Notes under the pieces: generated by a model | Seen by the model: the letters and a program-made list of their open reading frames with translations, nothing else | Told to the model about the DNA's origin: nothing | Database searches by the model: none | Source: JBAYJY01 sp041664945 | GTDB lineage: Bacteria; UBP15; UBA6099 | DNA: 64,000 nt | NCBI GenBank assembly: GCA_041664945.1 | Contig: JBAYJY010000001.1 | Location: 27,459 to 91,458 of the forward strand | Direction of reading: 5' to 3' | Made by a program: the position numbers and the translations under genes | Shown: positions 1 through 9,570 of the stretch, in pieces | Layout of the letters: each line of letters opens with the position of its first letter | Numbering within the stretch: the stretch's first letter is position 1

Positions 1-346
1 AGAAGAGGTTGCCGCCGGGCGAAATGAGTTGGGCCGCAACGGCGGCGCTGTAGCCGCAGCCAGCGCCTATTTCGAGGACTTTCAATCCGGGCTTCAGGTC
101 GAGGAGGGTCGCCATGGCGGCGACCATGCTTGGTTGCGAGCATGTCTGGTGGCCGGCGATGGGGACTGGGGAATCATCGTAGATGTCGGGGCCGGCGGCA
201 GGGACGAAGGCGGCGCGGTCGGCGCTGCGCATAACGTCAATAACCGTGTCGTCGAAACGTTCGATGCCGAGGTAGCGCCGGCGGTTTGCGACGATGTCGA
301 TCAGTTCGTCGTTGGTTTTAGGCGTTCGGAAATCGAAAGGACTCAC
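1..346 (-). CDS. pcm: Protein-L-isoaspartate O-methyltransferase, N-terminal part (cut by window edge)
   Basis: Reading the minus strand from GTG at 346 gives about 115 residues that run off the left edge. The motif VLEIGAGCGYSAAVAA is the SAM-binding motif I of PCMT enzymes, which repair isoaspartyl residues in aged proteins in the cytoplasm. The preceding segment with SQPSMVAAMATLLDL matches the usual PCMT region just before motif I. The start is uncertain: the GTG lies only 3 bases after the stop of the outer-membrane protein gene at 350, and the purine-rich AGGAG overlaps that stop and almost touches the GTG, so initiation may be coupled to termination upstream. The C-terminal half is outside the window. 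Confidence 0.85.
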   Translation of the reverse strand, partial: MSPFDFRTPKTNDELIDIVANRRRYLGIERFDDTVIDVMRSADRAAFVPAAGPDIYDDSPVPIAGHQTCSQPSMVAAMATLLDLKPGLKVLEIGAGCGYSAAVAAQLISPGGNLF

Positions 347-349
347 TCC

Positions 350-3300
350 TCAGAAATTGGCGGTGAGAGCGAAATCGAAAATCGTGCCCGAGTAATCGGT
401 CGTCCCGGTTGGCGACGAAGAATATTTCTGGTGTTTCAGGTTGAACTCGGCGGTGAAAACGCGGCTGAGTTTGTAATCGGCGCCCAGAATGATTTCGTCT
501 TTTTTAGAGGATGTGGACGCTGTTTTGTATTCGGTGGCATTGTAATTCAAGCGTGTTTTGAACTTGTCGGAAAGCAGATATTTCACTTCTTCTGTAAAGA
601 TGTTGGTTTCCGCGCTGCCGGAAGATTTCCGTGAGTCGTACTTAGTGGTGAAAATAAGGTTCTTAGACGGGAAATAGCCGACGCCGAGAATGTATTGGCT
701 TTCGTCAGAACTGGAGGAGGAAGAGCTTGAGGAGTCGCGCCGGCTGGTGTCCTTGATGCTTAAGCCGCCGTCGAACTTGCCTTTTTGGTCCGGATTGTAT
801 CTGAAGTAGATGCCGAGGGAATCGGATTTGGAGCGGGAGCTGCCGGTGACTTCCGAGACGACGGAGTCGAGAGAGGGCTCTGCGATCCACATGCGGGCGA
901 TTCTATAGCCGAACATGGAGTTGAAGGAATCGGTTTTAGTGCTGCCTGTCAACTGGCTGGGGAGGTCCTGTCTGTAGAAAGCGACGGAGACGCGGGTGAC
1001 GCGGCCGAAAGGATTGGCGGCGATGGCGAGGCGGACGGTGTCCCACGACTCGTTGCTGACGCCGGGCCGCGAGTCTGTTTTAGCTTGGAGGAGCATGTTG
1101 CCGACGAGACTCCAGATTTTGTTCGGCAGGTAAGCCACGTCGAGCCCGCGGGCTTTCGAGTTCGCCTTGTAACTTGAGTTCGCGCCGTAAATAGCGGGAG
1201 CGATGGAGTCGATGTCGTTTGTTTCGTAATATGTGTTGAGTTTGAGTTTTTCGCCGGGGTTCCAGTTGACGCCGAAGTGGCGTTTTGTCATGTTCTTGTC
1301 GCTGAGATTGCCCGATTTGTCTCTGAAATCGCTGTCCGATAACGAAGTGTCGAGCACGAGTTTATTGCCCGGCAGGGCGGCGTATCGCAGTTTAAGTTCG
1401 TTGACGGTGCGGGTGTCGTCGAGTTTGCGGACCGCGAGGTTATCGCTTGATTTGTAATCCGTGCTTGTGAGTGAAATTTCCTGAAATCTTTTCCTGCTTG
1501 TCGATATGCCGAAGGTTGTTTTGTCGTACTGGTTTTTATTTCCAGTGGAGAAATCGTGCATGCGGTCATAAGAAAGGAAGTCGCTGAAAAGCTTAACATT
1601 TTTTATTAGTTTTAAGCTTGCTGAACCGGCGATACGGTTGTGTTCCATGTTGTTGTAGTCGTTGATCGGGGCGAAAGAGGCATCTTTAGAGATCATCTCC
1701 GCCTTGGCGTCGACTAACTTGCTTTTGAAGTCGACGAGGCCTCGCAGGGCGTTGCCAGTGCCTACTGGGTTCGCGCCGGTGTCGGGCTTATAGTGGTAGT
1801 TTGCGAGAATAGTCGTTCCGGGCGGCATAATGACGGTATTGTTGAAGGTGAGCCTATAGCGTTTGCCGATCGAGTCGTAGTCGATAGTGTAGTCGGATAG
1901 CCGCGTTTTCCGGTTGCTGATGGAGATGAGATCGTCGAAGAAAATCTCCTCAGAGCCGGGGACGAGAATCTGATCGGTGGCGAAGTAGTAGACTCGGCCG
2001 GACGTGGAGGTGACGGTGGCGATGTATTCTTCGGTCACCGGAACGTTCTTCGAACTGAGGTCGGCGGTCGACTGCGAGAATTCGCTTTCGACATAGAGAT
2101 TCTTGGTCAGATTTGATTTGACGAAAGCGTCGTAGATTTTTCTATCTGATTTCTGTTCGGATGGGCTTGTTTTCTGAACGTATAGATAGCTAATCACCAC
2201 CATTTTGTTGTCGGTAGGAATGCGGCTGGAATGGAGGACGATCTGATTGCTTGATTCTATGATCTCATAGTCGCCCGCGCAGGTGAGGCTGTTGCATGTA
2301 TAAGGGATCATTACTTCGCAGGAACCCAGGTCGCCGACGGAGCAATATCTGACGGAGCCGTTTTCAGAGCCTCCGTAAATCTCGCTTCTGGAGAGAGTGT
2401 AGGGCCCTGTTCCGTGGATCTCCTCATTTTCCATTTTCCGCACGTATTTTGAATTGTAGTACGAATAGGCCACGGAAACGCTCTGGGTGGTAGTATTGAG
2501 GAAAGTGATAGCGCCGCGTTCGTAGTCGATAGTATAGTCGAAGTTGCGGATGAGCGATCCGACGGATGTGGAGACTACTTCCGTTTCCTTTTCGAGCAGA
2601 GTGGCGCCGAGCGGTTTCGATACGCCGACATCGGCGACGGTTACGGTCGCAAAATTGGCGCTGCCCGCCAGAAGAACTGATTGCGTGAGATCGTTAGCGC
2701 CTTCTGTGATGGCTGAAGCGCCGATGGTGAATTTACTGTTTGTCGGAGAGTATTCGAGGCCGAACGCGTTGATCGAGCCGGTTTTAATCTCGAACAGCAT
2801 CTGGGATTCATAATAGACTTCGATAATCTGTGACGGGTCGACATTGTATTTGAACGTGATGTCGCCGCGGAAATAGTCGACAGTGTAGTCTGAGCGCGGG
2901 ATGGACGCGCCGTCGATGCGGACATCCTCAGAGCCTTCGAGGAGCGAGAAGGTGCCGAGGTTGTAGGGGCCGCGTTTGTTTTGTCCGACGAAGGTGATGC
3001 GCTGCGTTTTGCTTTTTTGCCTGGATACGATAGCGGTGGCTTTCAGGCCGCCGTAGTTGTAGTTGAAATCCACGCCGCGCACTGTTTTTGAGAAACCGAC
3101 CATTTTGTCGCCGGGGAATAGGGCGGAGAAATCGCCGAGCCGCGAGGCGCCGCGCCTGCCTGTAATGTTCAGGGTCATCGACCGGTCCTGATAAGGAATC
3201 TCTGTGAAATTGCCGGACAAAGTGAGGTTGCGCGGCAGCGTTCCGTTGATGTTGATCATGGATGTTTGCTCTAATTTAGAGTTAAAATAGAGCAGGCTGT

Positions 3301-3541
3301 TGTTGGAGAGAAACTGGTTTTTGTCGCCGGAAGAGGAGTAGTTTTTCCAGCGCATGGTTCTGTATCCGGATATTTTGAGGTCGCCGAGATCGGGCTCTTT
3401 TTTCTGATCGGCAGGTTTGGCGGTTTCGGCCGTGGTTGCCGGAGGCTCGGGGCCGGCGGTTTCAGCCAGCGCGGCGGCGGGCAGCAATAACGCGGCTCCA
3501 ACAATCAAAAAGATGAAGAACTTGCTTATCCGGTCACGCAT
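350..3541 (-). CDS. Large outer-membrane beta-barrel protein with repeated DYTIDY motifs
   Basis: The 1063-residue product has a clear signal peptide (basic N-terminus, hydrophobic stretch, AALA-E cleavage region) and ends in phenylalanine after alternating polar/hydrophobic residues (FALTANF), the typical C-terminal signature of outer-membrane barrels. The body is rich in short amphipathic strands with Asn, Ser and Tyr. Three times it contains a variant of SDYTVDYxxGxITF followed by a strand ending in YxY (about residues 215-245, 330-365 and 545-585); the first is preceded by a GPYNLGTFSLLEGSE segment. Two Cys pairs lie near residues 400-420. AGGAG sits 8 bases before the ATG. The pcm start follows by 3 bases, so the two are probably cotranscribed. 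Function (transport, surface assembly) cannot be told from the sequence. Confidence 0.75.
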   Translation of the reverse strand: MRDRISKFFIFLIVGAALLLPAAALAETAGPEPPATTAETAKPADQKKEPDLGDLKISGYRTMRWKNYSSSGDKNQFLSNNSLLYFNSKLEQTSMININGTLPRNLTLSGNFTEIPYQDRSMTLNITGRRGASRLGDFSALFPGDKMVGFSKTVRGVDFNYNYGGLKATAIVSRQKSKTQRITFVGQNKRGPYNLGTFSLLEGSEDVRIDGASIPRSDYTVDYFRGDITFKYNVDPSQIIEVYYESQMLFEIKTGSINAFGLEYSPTNSKFTIGASAITEGANDLTQSVLLAGSANFATVTVADVGVSKPLGATLLEKETEVVSTSVGSLIRNFDYTIDYERGAITFLNTTTQSVSVAYSYYNSKYVRKMENEEIHGTGPYTLSRSEIYGGSENGSVRYCSVGDLGSCEVMIPYTCNSLTCAGDYEIIESSNQIVLHSSRIPTDNKMVVISYLYVQKTSPSEQKSDRKIYDAFVKSNLTKNLYVESEFSQSTADLSSKNVPVTEEYIATVTSTSGRVYYFATDQILVPGSEEIFFDDLISISNRKTRLSDYTIDYDSIGKRYRLTFNNTVIMPPGTTILANYHYKPDTGANPVGTGNALRGLVDFKSKLVDAKAEMISKDASFAPINDYNNMEHNRIAGSASLKLIKNVKLFSDFLSYDRMHDFSTGNKNQYDKTTFGISTSRKRFQEISLTSTDYKSSDNLAVRKLDDTRTVNELKLRYAALPGNKLVLDTSLSDSDFRDKSGNLSDKNMTKRHFGVNWNPGEKLKLNTYYETNDIDSIAPAIYGANSSYKANSKARGLDVAYLPNKIWSLVGNMLLQAKTDSRPGVSNESWDTVRLAIAANPFGRVTRVSVAFYRQDLPSQLTGSTKTDSFNSMFGYRIARMWIAEPSLDSVVSEVTGSSRSKSDSLGIYFRYNPDQKGKFDGGLSIKDTSRRDSSSSSSSSSDESQYILGVGYFPSKNLIFTTKYDSRKSSGSAETNIFTEEVKYLLSDKFKTRLNYNATEYKTASTSSKKDEIILGADYKLSRVFTAEFNLKHQKYSSSPTGTTDYSGTIFDFALTANF

Positions 3542-3785
3542 ATTGATTCTCCTAAGTTGTTTATCTTAATCCGGAATAGTGTTGTCTCCGAATATTGCCG
3601 AACAGGCCGGCGCCATCATTAGATGCAGCGATTTTAGCATATTATTAATAACAGACCAAACATAATTCTAATATCTGATTCTAAATATAGAAGTGGGCGG
3701 AGGAAAAAGAAAAAGCATTAAACCTGATAATTCGAAAATTTTTACGCTTCAACCGGAATTAGTTTTACCGCAAAAGAAGCGCTTA

Positions 3786-4988
3786 TTAAGTTACGCCCAT
3801 GGAAGCTCCCATGGCGGCGCCTAAGCAGGCGAGAGTTGTGGGAGCGTCGCCGGGAACAGAAAGAAATTCCACGCGGGAGGCGGGGCATGCGGCGATTCCG
3901 TTCGCTGCGCAATATTCATTCATCGCTTCAGCGATTGGCGCCGATAGGACGGAATGGGTCGTCGTGTTGTATCCGGAACCGGTTGCGAAAATCATTTCGG
4001 CCGGCGGAAGCCCGGCCTCGACGCGTTCTTTCTGCATTATATAAAGGATGTGGCCGATGAATTCGGCCTGAACGAAGAACGCGGCGATCGCGTTCGGGTC
4101 GCTGGAGGCGAGGCGCTTGTCGAGTTCCGGAGGCGCGATGTTGCCGCAGGTTAGCCAGGAATAAACAAATGGCGCGAAGGCGGCGGCGCCCGGCACATCG
4201 GCGAAAACCTCGCCGGGGGGCATTCGCTCGGCGGCTACGCGCGCGAAAAGTTTCGCGATGCGGAGTTCGACAGGCGATGGCGACAGCCGTTTTTCTTTTT
4301 TAGCCTTGTCGCGAAGAAGCGATGCCCATTCGGAGGCGTCGCCCGGCGAGACCTGAACCGGGTGATTCTTCAGCGGTCCGGCGTTAGCCCGTTCGAGCGC
4401 CCGAAAGATAAGTTTCGCGGAAAGTCCGGTCGAAAATGTGACGGCATAACCGGGATCGTCATTTGCATACAGGAATGGAACCCAGATCGGTTTCTTCGAA
4501 ACCGTGTAGCTGCGTAGGCGTATAGAAAGGTCGGGTTCGCAGGATACGCCGCCGAAACCGGTGCCGATGCTGAATATGATGGCGGGTTTCGGGGGTCGCA
4601 GCGCGTAAACCGGGGCCCACGCGTCTTTGTAAAGGAAAGTGGGGGCGCCCGTGCGTTTTTGGACGTTGTCCCGAAGAGGCGTATTTTTCATGCCGGTGTT
4701 GTACGATTCGGCGATTACGCCGTTCTCGACGAAACCGGCGCTGCAGACGCCTATAGCGGATACTTGGGCTCCGGCCGCGAGCTCTTTGACCGCCGAGGCC
4801 ATCGCCGCCTCGATGCGCTCCGACTTTTCGGAATGTTTCAGCTTTTTCGCGCCGCCGAAAATCACGTCGTACTTTCTGTTTTCGAGCGCCCGCGAAAATT
4901 CAAGCGCGCCCGCCGCGTTTTTTTTGAAAAGCGCGGCGGCGAGTTTCGTGCCGCCGAGGTCGAGTCCAATCACCAATTCTTCGCCCAT
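3786..4988 (-). CDS. ROK-like sugar kinase (ASKHA fold)
   Basis: A 400-residue protein of the actin/hexokinase ATPase fold. The N-terminal phosphate-1 motif IGLDLGGTKLA (residues 7-17), the central YKDAW with the likely catalytic Asp, and SIGTGFGGVS (phosphate-2) are all visible, and FATGSG near the C-terminus fits the adenosine motif. Such enzymes phosphorylate hexoses or N-acetyl sugars in the cytosol. The zinc-binding CxCGxxGC motif of most ROK kinases is absent, and the protein carries an insertion of about 100 residues around 170-290, so the substrate is not predictable. An in-frame codon 13 residues upstream could extend it, but GGGAG 8 bases before the ATG at 4988 favours this start. 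It is divergent from ugd. Confidence 0.75.
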   Translation of the reverse strand: MGEELVIGLDLGGTKLAAALFKKNAAGALEFSRALENRKYDVIFGGAKKLKHSEKSERIEAAMASAVKELAAGAQVSAIGVCSAGFVENGVIAESYNTGMKNTPLRDNVQKRTGAPTFLYKDAWAPVYALRPPKPAIIFSIGTGFGGVSCEPDLSIRLRSYTVSKKPIWVPFLYANDDPGYAVTFSTGLSAKLIFRALERANAGPLKNHPVQVSPGDASEWASLLRDKAKKEKRLSPSPVELRIAKLFARVAAERMPPGEVFADVPGAAAFAPFVYSWLTCGNIAPPELDKRLASSDPNAIAAFFVQAEFIGHILYIMQKERVEAGLPPAEMIFATGSGYNTTTHSVLSAPIAEAMNEYCAANGIAACPASRVEFLSVPGDAPTTLACLGAAMGASMGVT

Positions 4989-5125
4989 GATAAGCCGCTC
5001 CCGATTCGATATCGCCTTCGCCGGCAATTATAGCGCCGGAACGGGCGATTGTGGGAGCGGCAGGCGGTTGCGGCGCGGCAACAGGCGCCCGAGCGCAGGT
5101 TTCAACGGCGGGCCGCCCATGAAAA

Positions 5126-5153
5126 TTGACGGCCGGCGCGCTTATGCTATAAT
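5126..5153 (+). promoter_or_regulatory. Sigma-70-type promoter for ugd
   Basis: TTGACG and a perfect TATAAT are separated by 16 bases, about 80 bases before the ugd start. It lies in the divergent gap between the kinase gene and ugd. Confidence 0.7.
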
Positions 5154-5231
5154 CCGTAAATACGCATATTTTAACGGGCAATCCGCCGCGCAAAGCCTCG
5201 GCGCTGCCTCTTTTGAAAGGAATCTTCGGCA

Positions 5232-6533
5232 ATGAACATCGCTGTCATAGGAGTGGGCTATGTAGGATTGGTGACGGGCGCGGTTTTCGCGGACCTCGGA
5301 AACATGGTTATTTGCGTGGACAGCCACGAGGACAGGATCGAGAAGCTGCGAAAGCTTGAGATGCCGTTTTACGAACCGGGTCTCGAAGAGATGGTTACGA
5401 GAAACGTGGAGGCAAAACGTCTGGCGTTCAGCACGGACACGGATACGGCGGTGCGGCGGTCTGAGATAGTGTTCATAGCGGTCGGCACGCCGGCGCAGGA
5501 GGACGGCGGGACTGACCTTTCGCAGGTGGAGGCGTCGGCCGCGGCGATCGGCCGCGCGGTGAACGACTATAAAATCGTTGTGAACAAGAGCACGGTTCCG
5601 GTTGGAACGGGCGACCTCGTTAAAAACATCATAGAGCGTTTCAAGCCGAAAGATGTCGAGGTTGAAGTTGTTTCAAACCCTGAATTTCTGGCCGAGGGCA
5701 CGGCGATCTCGGACGCTCTGTCTCCAGACCGCATCGTGATCGGCGCGCCGAGCAAGCGCGTGGCGATGAAGCTGATCGAGCTGTATTCGGCGCTCGAAAA
5801 ACCGATGGTGGTAACTTCGGTGCGCAGCGCCGAGATGATTAAATATGCGTCGAACGCGTTTCTCGCCACAAAGATTTCGTTTATCAATTCGGTGGCGAAC
5901 CTGTGCGAGAAGACGGGCGCTGACATCGAGGAAGTGACGCGCGGCGTGGGGCTGGACGAGCGCATAGGCAGCCGTTTTCTGCGCGCGGGCATCGGTTACG
6001 GCGGCTCGTGCTTCCCGAAGGACACCGAGTCGTTGCTATATGTCTCCCGCAAATTCGGCGAGGAGATGACGCTGGTGAGCGAGGCGATAAGGATAAACAA
6101 GCAGCAACCCTACCGGCTCATAGAAAAAGCGGAGAAAGCGCTTGGAGGCCTGAAGGGGAAAACGATTGGGGCGCTCGGCCTGTCGTTCAAGCCGGGAACG
6201 GACGATCTGCGCGATTCAAGCGCGCTCGCGATTGTAGCGCGGCTGATAGAACTCGGAGCGCGCGTTCAGGCTTACGACCCGATGGCGATGGAGAAATGCA
6301 AGCCGCTGCATCCGGAGATTAATTATTGCGACGACGCTTACGCCGCCGCCGCCGGAGCAGACGCGCTGATGACGCTTACCGAATGGAACCACTTCAAACA
6401 GTTGAGTTTCCCGCGCCTTAAGGAAGTCATGAAGAGCGCGTTTATTTTTGACGGACGCAACATATACAATCCTGACACGGTGCGCGCCGCTGGATTTAAA
6501 TATTACGGGATCGGCCGCGAGTCGGAAGGCTGA
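5232..6533 (+). CDS. ugd: UDP-glucose 6-dehydrogenase
   Basis: The 433-residue enzyme oxidises UDP-glucose to UDP-glucuronate with two NAD+, supplying precursors for surface polysaccharides. The start MNIAVIGVGYVGLVTG is the NAD-binding glycine-rich loop, SKSTVPVGT-like VVNKSTVPVGTG follows near residue 118, and GGSCFPKDT holds the catalytic cysteine at residue 260. Length and domain order (NAD-binding, central dimerisation, UDP-binding) are standard for the UDP-glucose/GDP-mannose dehydrogenase family. AGGAAT precedes the ATG and a good promoter lies upstream. No other polysaccharide gene is adjacent. A different nucleotide-sugar dehydrogenase substrate is possible but less likely. Confidence 0.93.
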   Translation: MNIAVIGVGYVGLVTGAVFADLGNMVICVDSHEDRIEKLRKLEMPFYEPGLEEMVTRNVEAKRLAFSTDTDTAVRRSEIVFIAVGTPAQEDGGTDLSQVEASAAAIGRAVNDYKIVVNKSTVPVGTGDLVKNIIERFKPKDVEVEVVSNPEFLAEGTAISDALSPDRIVIGAPSKRVAMKLIELYSALEKPMVVTSVRSAEMIKYASNAFLATKISFINSVANLCEKTGADIEEVTRGVGLDERIGSRFLRAGIGYGGSCFPKDTESLLYVSRKFGEEMTLVSEAIRINKQQPYRLIEKAEKALGGLKGKTIGALGLSFKPGTDDLRDSSALAIVARLIELGARVQAYDPMAMEKCKPLHPEINYCDDAYAAAAGADALMTLTEWNHFKQLSFPRLKEVMKSAFIFDGRNIYNPDTVRAAGFKYYGIGRESEG

Positions 6534-6632
6534 ATGATAAAAGACGGCGTTTGGCTAAAGAGTAAAGGCTTTAAAGCTTTTAGCCCAATGTCTAAAGTCT
6601 AAGGCACAAAGCCGCTTTTAGGGAGGTTTCAA

Positions 6633-7643
6633 ATGTCCACAGATATGACGCGAGAGATAACGTTCGAGTTCGTGCGCGTGACGGAGGCGGCGGCGCTGAA
6701 GGCGAGCCGCTGGATGGGGCGTGGCGACAAGAACGGGGCGGACAAAGCGGCGACGGACGCGATGCGCGGGATGTTGGACCTTGTGAACATAAACGGAAAA
6801 GTGGTTATCGGGGAGGGCGAGAAGGATGAGGCGCCGATGCTGTACATAGGCGAGCGTGTTGGAGGCGGCGGCATACACGACGCGCGCGTGGACATAGCGG
6901 TAGATCCGTTGGACGGCACGACTCTGACGTCGAAAGGGCTGCCAGGCGCGATATCCGTGCTCGCCGCGGGAAACGCGGGAACGCTAACGGCGCTGCCGAG
7001 TTTTTATGTGGATAAAATTGCGGTCGGCCCGGCGGCGAAAGGCTGCATCGACCTGAACGACAGCGTGCGGAACAACCTGAAGCGGGTGGCTAAAGCGCTC
7101 GATTTCCAAATCGGAGAGCTGACGGTCGTCATGCTCGACCGGCCGAGGCATCAGAAGCTGATCGGACAGGTGCGGCAGACCGGCGCGCGGGTGAAACTGA
7201 TCAGCGACGGAGACGTGGACGGAGCGATCTCCACCGCGATCACGTCGTCGGGAAGCAACATCCTGATGGGTGTCGGCGGAGCCCCGGAAGCGGTTCTGGC
7301 GGCTGCGGCTCTCAAATGCCTCGGCGGCGAAATGCAGGTGAAAATCTGGCCGCGCGACGAGGATGAAAAAAAGAAACTCGCCGACGCCGGCTATAAAAAG
7401 AAGGAACTTGATTTCGTATATACGCTGGATGATCTCTGCAAGGGCGACAGCGTCATTTTCTCCGCCACCGGCGTCACCGGCGGCGATTTCCTCGACGCTG
7501 TTCTGTTCGAGGGCGACACCGCGACGACGCACTCTGTCGTCATGCGAGCCCGCACACGCACCGTGCGCTACATCAAGGCCGTCCACCAGTTGAAAATCAA
7601 AACCGTTCCCTCGCGCGGCGAAAACCGCGAAGTCGGAATTTGA
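6633..7643 (+). CDS. glpX: Fructose-1,6-bisphosphatase class II (GlpX)
   Basis: A 336-residue GlpX-type phosphatase, the gluconeogenic enzyme that hydrolyses fructose 1,6-bisphosphate. VVIGEGEKDEAPMLY and AVDPLDGTT (residues about 50-65 and 90-97) are the metal-binding motifs of the inositol-monophosphatase-like fold, and MGVGGAPEAVLAAAAL is the GlpX-specific C-terminal motif. GGGAGG stands 8 bases before the ATG. It lies about 100 bases after ugd in the same direction, but the gap does not look like a tight operon. It opposes the two phosphofructokinases found elsewhere in the window. Confidence 0.95.
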   Translation: MSTDMTREITFEFVRVTEAAALKASRWMGRGDKNGADKAATDAMRGMLDLVNINGKVVIGEGEKDEAPMLYIGERVGGGGIHDARVDIAVDPLDGTTLTSKGLPGAISVLAAGNAGTLTALPSFYVDKIAVGPAAKGCIDLNDSVRNNLKRVAKALDFQIGELTVVMLDRPRHQKLIGQVRQTGARVKLISDGDVDGAISTAITSSGSNILMGVGGAPEAVLAAAALKCLGGEMQVKIWPRDEDEKKKLADAGYKKKELDFVYTLDDLCKGDSVIFSATGVTGGDFLDAVLFEGDTATTHSVVMRARTRTVRYIKAVHQLKIKTVPSRGENREVGI

Positions 7644-7755
7644 TATTTCCTAATAGGCATGTATCAAGTTGTTTATTGGGAACGCTTTTCGCGCTAAAAT
7701 GCGACAGCATAAAATTGGTTTTTCAGAGAAACGGCGCAAACAGCGCCCATTGAAT

Positions 7756-8337
7756 TCATTTTCTTAATTTCAGAATATAGCTCTTTCGGGCGGCGATTTC
7801 ATCTATCAGGGAATGAAGCGCTTTGGATTTTTCCTTTGTCTGCAATCCGGCGGAATTTTTCTTCGCTTTGGCCAGAGCCGCTCTCAATTCTGCGATCTCC
7901 AAAACGGTCGCCGCAATGCAATAATAACTCATTGATCTGCCGTCATTAAATTCCGACATCATTCTTTTTAGCAATTTTTCTCTTTCTTTCTGGTTCTTCT
8001 CAAAAGCGGCGAGGCCGTGCAATTCTATTGCGGCGATATCGCGTTCCAGCGTCTGATAGCATTTAAAAGAGTCGTGGTTTCTTCCGGACTCTCTGTGTTT
8101 TTTCCATTTTTCACAAGACTTGTTTTCTTCGCATTCCCGGCAAAATTCGATTCCTTTTCTTTTTACGGCGCAAGTTATAAACGGGCATCCGGCGTCCATT
8201 CTTGAATCTGTTTTGCAGCCAAAGCATTTGCTTTTGCTTTCCGATTGATATCGCGGGCACAACCTGCAAGATAAGCCGCAGACGCCGATTTCGGGGTGTT
8301 TGATTATTAATGAATCTGTTTTGGTTGTTTTTAGCAT
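7756..8337 (-). CDS. Cysteine-rich DUF3795-like protein
   Basis: About 193 residues with an N-terminal cluster of cysteines: VCGLSCRLCPRY, CFGCKTD, CPFITC and FCRECEEN. This pattern matches the DUF3795 family of small metal- or cluster-binding proteins of unknown role. The C-terminal half is helical and rich in Lys and Glu. I placed the start at ATG 8337; a TTG at 8364 would add nine residues, and neither has a convincing ribosome site. The gene is convergent with glpX and divergent from the exported-protein gene at 8546. Confidence 0.65.
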   Translation of the reverse strand: MLKTTKTDSLIIKHPEIGVCGLSCRLCPRYQSESKSKCFGCKTDSRMDAGCPFITCAVKRKGIEFCRECEENKSCEKWKKHRESGRNHDSFKCYQTLERDIAAIELHGLAAFEKNQKEREKLLKRMMSEFNDGRSMSYYCIAATVLEIAELRAALAKAKKNSAGLQTKEKSKALHSLIDEIAARKSYILKLRK

Positions 8338-8478
8338 AATTTGAATCGTTTCAGAATATTCCAATTAATATCCATGCTAATGCCTACATTAAATATGGCA
8401 AGCTGTCCAGTCAGATTGAGCGGGCGTGAATTCAAGGGGAGGGATCGATGCCATATCGCGCCTAATGGAATATTTTTC

Positions 8479-8507
8479 TTGATATAGTCGCCGGAAGGGC
8501 ATAAAAT
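8479..8507 (+). promoter_or_regulatory. Sigma-70-type promoter for the gene at 8546
   Basis: TTGATA and TAAAAT are separated by exactly 17 bases, with the -10 element about 38 bases before the ATG. Confidence 0.6.
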
Positions 8508-8545
8508 AAGCGCTGTATTAAAAGATTCGAGGGGGGTATTCATAA

Positions 8546-9424
8546 ATGCGTAAGGCGATGTTGTTTGTAATTTGCGCTGTATTTATCTTGACGGCTTCCG
8601 CCGCGCAAGCGGAGACTGCGAAGGGCCTCTGGGCAAAGGTGAACGATAAAATCTCCCGGATTAAGGATTATCAATGCGTGCTCAACACGTTTAACGTAGA
8701 CACACCGACGGCGATAAAGTACCGGCCGAAGGCAAGCGACGGCAGGGTGTTTCCCGAAAACTGGTCGACGATCAGAATTGAAATGACCTGGAAGGAACCC
8801 GGCTACTCATACGTGAAAGTGCTGTCCGCGGACAACTCGGGGCAGGACCTCGCCGCGCGGCAGGTGAAAAAGAAACCCGGCACGCAGATTGTTTTTGGCT
8901 ATAAAGATAAGAAGGATATTTACGGAAAGTTCCCGAAATCAGGCGATCCGGCGATCGACAAACAGCTCGACAAGCGGATATTCCACATGCCAATCGCCGC
9001 ATTTGAAATCCCGCGGTCCATCATTGGTTACCACCAGAACGTGAAAACCGTCATGGCGTTTCTCGACAGCTATTTCAAAAGCGGCAAGGTCACGCTCGAC
9101 GAGGCGCCGATGCCGATGAAGAAGAATCTCTCTTACAACCCCGACAACAAATCGCTGAAGTTCGACATTGAGAAAACGTCGCGCCCGTTTTACCGGCTCA
9201 CCATGATTCCCGGCAGTGTAGCCGACAATATCGGCGTAACGAAGGATATCGTTTATATCAATCCGACATCCCTGCTGCCCGCGCAGATCGAGTCGTATGA
9301 GGGCGACCGGCTCGTTATGGTTCTCAGCATAGAGGACCTGCAGGTCAACACCGGCATAGACGATTCGCTCTGGGTAAGCTATTTCAAAGGCGCCCAGATA
9401 TTCTCGCCGGGAAATTCGAAGTAG
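8546..9424 (+). CDS. Exported DUF1571/LolA-like protein
   Basis: A 292-residue protein with a signal peptide (MRKAMLFVICAVFILTASAA then AQA-E cleavage). The mature start, KGLWAKVNDKISRIKDYQCV, and the middle part IEMTWKEPGYSYVKV resemble DUF1571 and LolA/LolB-like half-barrel proteins, which bind lipids or lipoproteins in the periplasm. It lacks a lipobox cysteine, so it should be a soluble periplasmic protein. GGGGGG precedes the ATG and a good promoter lies upstream. The family assignment is by pattern only. Confidence 0.6.
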   Translation: MRKAMLFVICAVFILTASAAQAETAKGLWAKVNDKISRIKDYQCVLNTFNVDTPTAIKYRPKASDGRVFPENWSTIRIEMTWKEPGYSYVKVLSADNSGQDLAARQVKKKPGTQIVFGYKDKKDIYGKFPKSGDPAIDKQLDKRIFHMPIAAFEIPRSIIGYHQNVKTVMAFLDSYFKSGKVTLDEAPMPMKKNLSYNPDNKSLKFDIEKTSRPFYRLTMIPGSVADNIGVTKDIVYINPTSLLPAQIESYEGDRLVMVLSIEDLQVNTGIDDSLWVSYFKGAQIFSPGNSK

Positions 9425-9487
9425 TTTCGCCGCCCGGATCGTCGAGACGCGCTGATCGGAAGGCGCAAAATCGCCATTATTTATTCC

Positions 9488-9516
9488 TTGCATAGATTTT
9501 TCATGGCTGATATAAT
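9488..9516 (+). promoter_or_regulatory. Sigma-70-type promoter for the gene at 9571
   Basis: TTGCAT and a perfect TATAAT are 17 bases apart, about 55 bases before the preferred ATG. Confidence 0.65.
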
Positions 9517-9570
9517 AGGTTGCCCGTTGCGAAGCGGTGGCCTCCTAAATCTAGAACATGGGTAAAGCGG

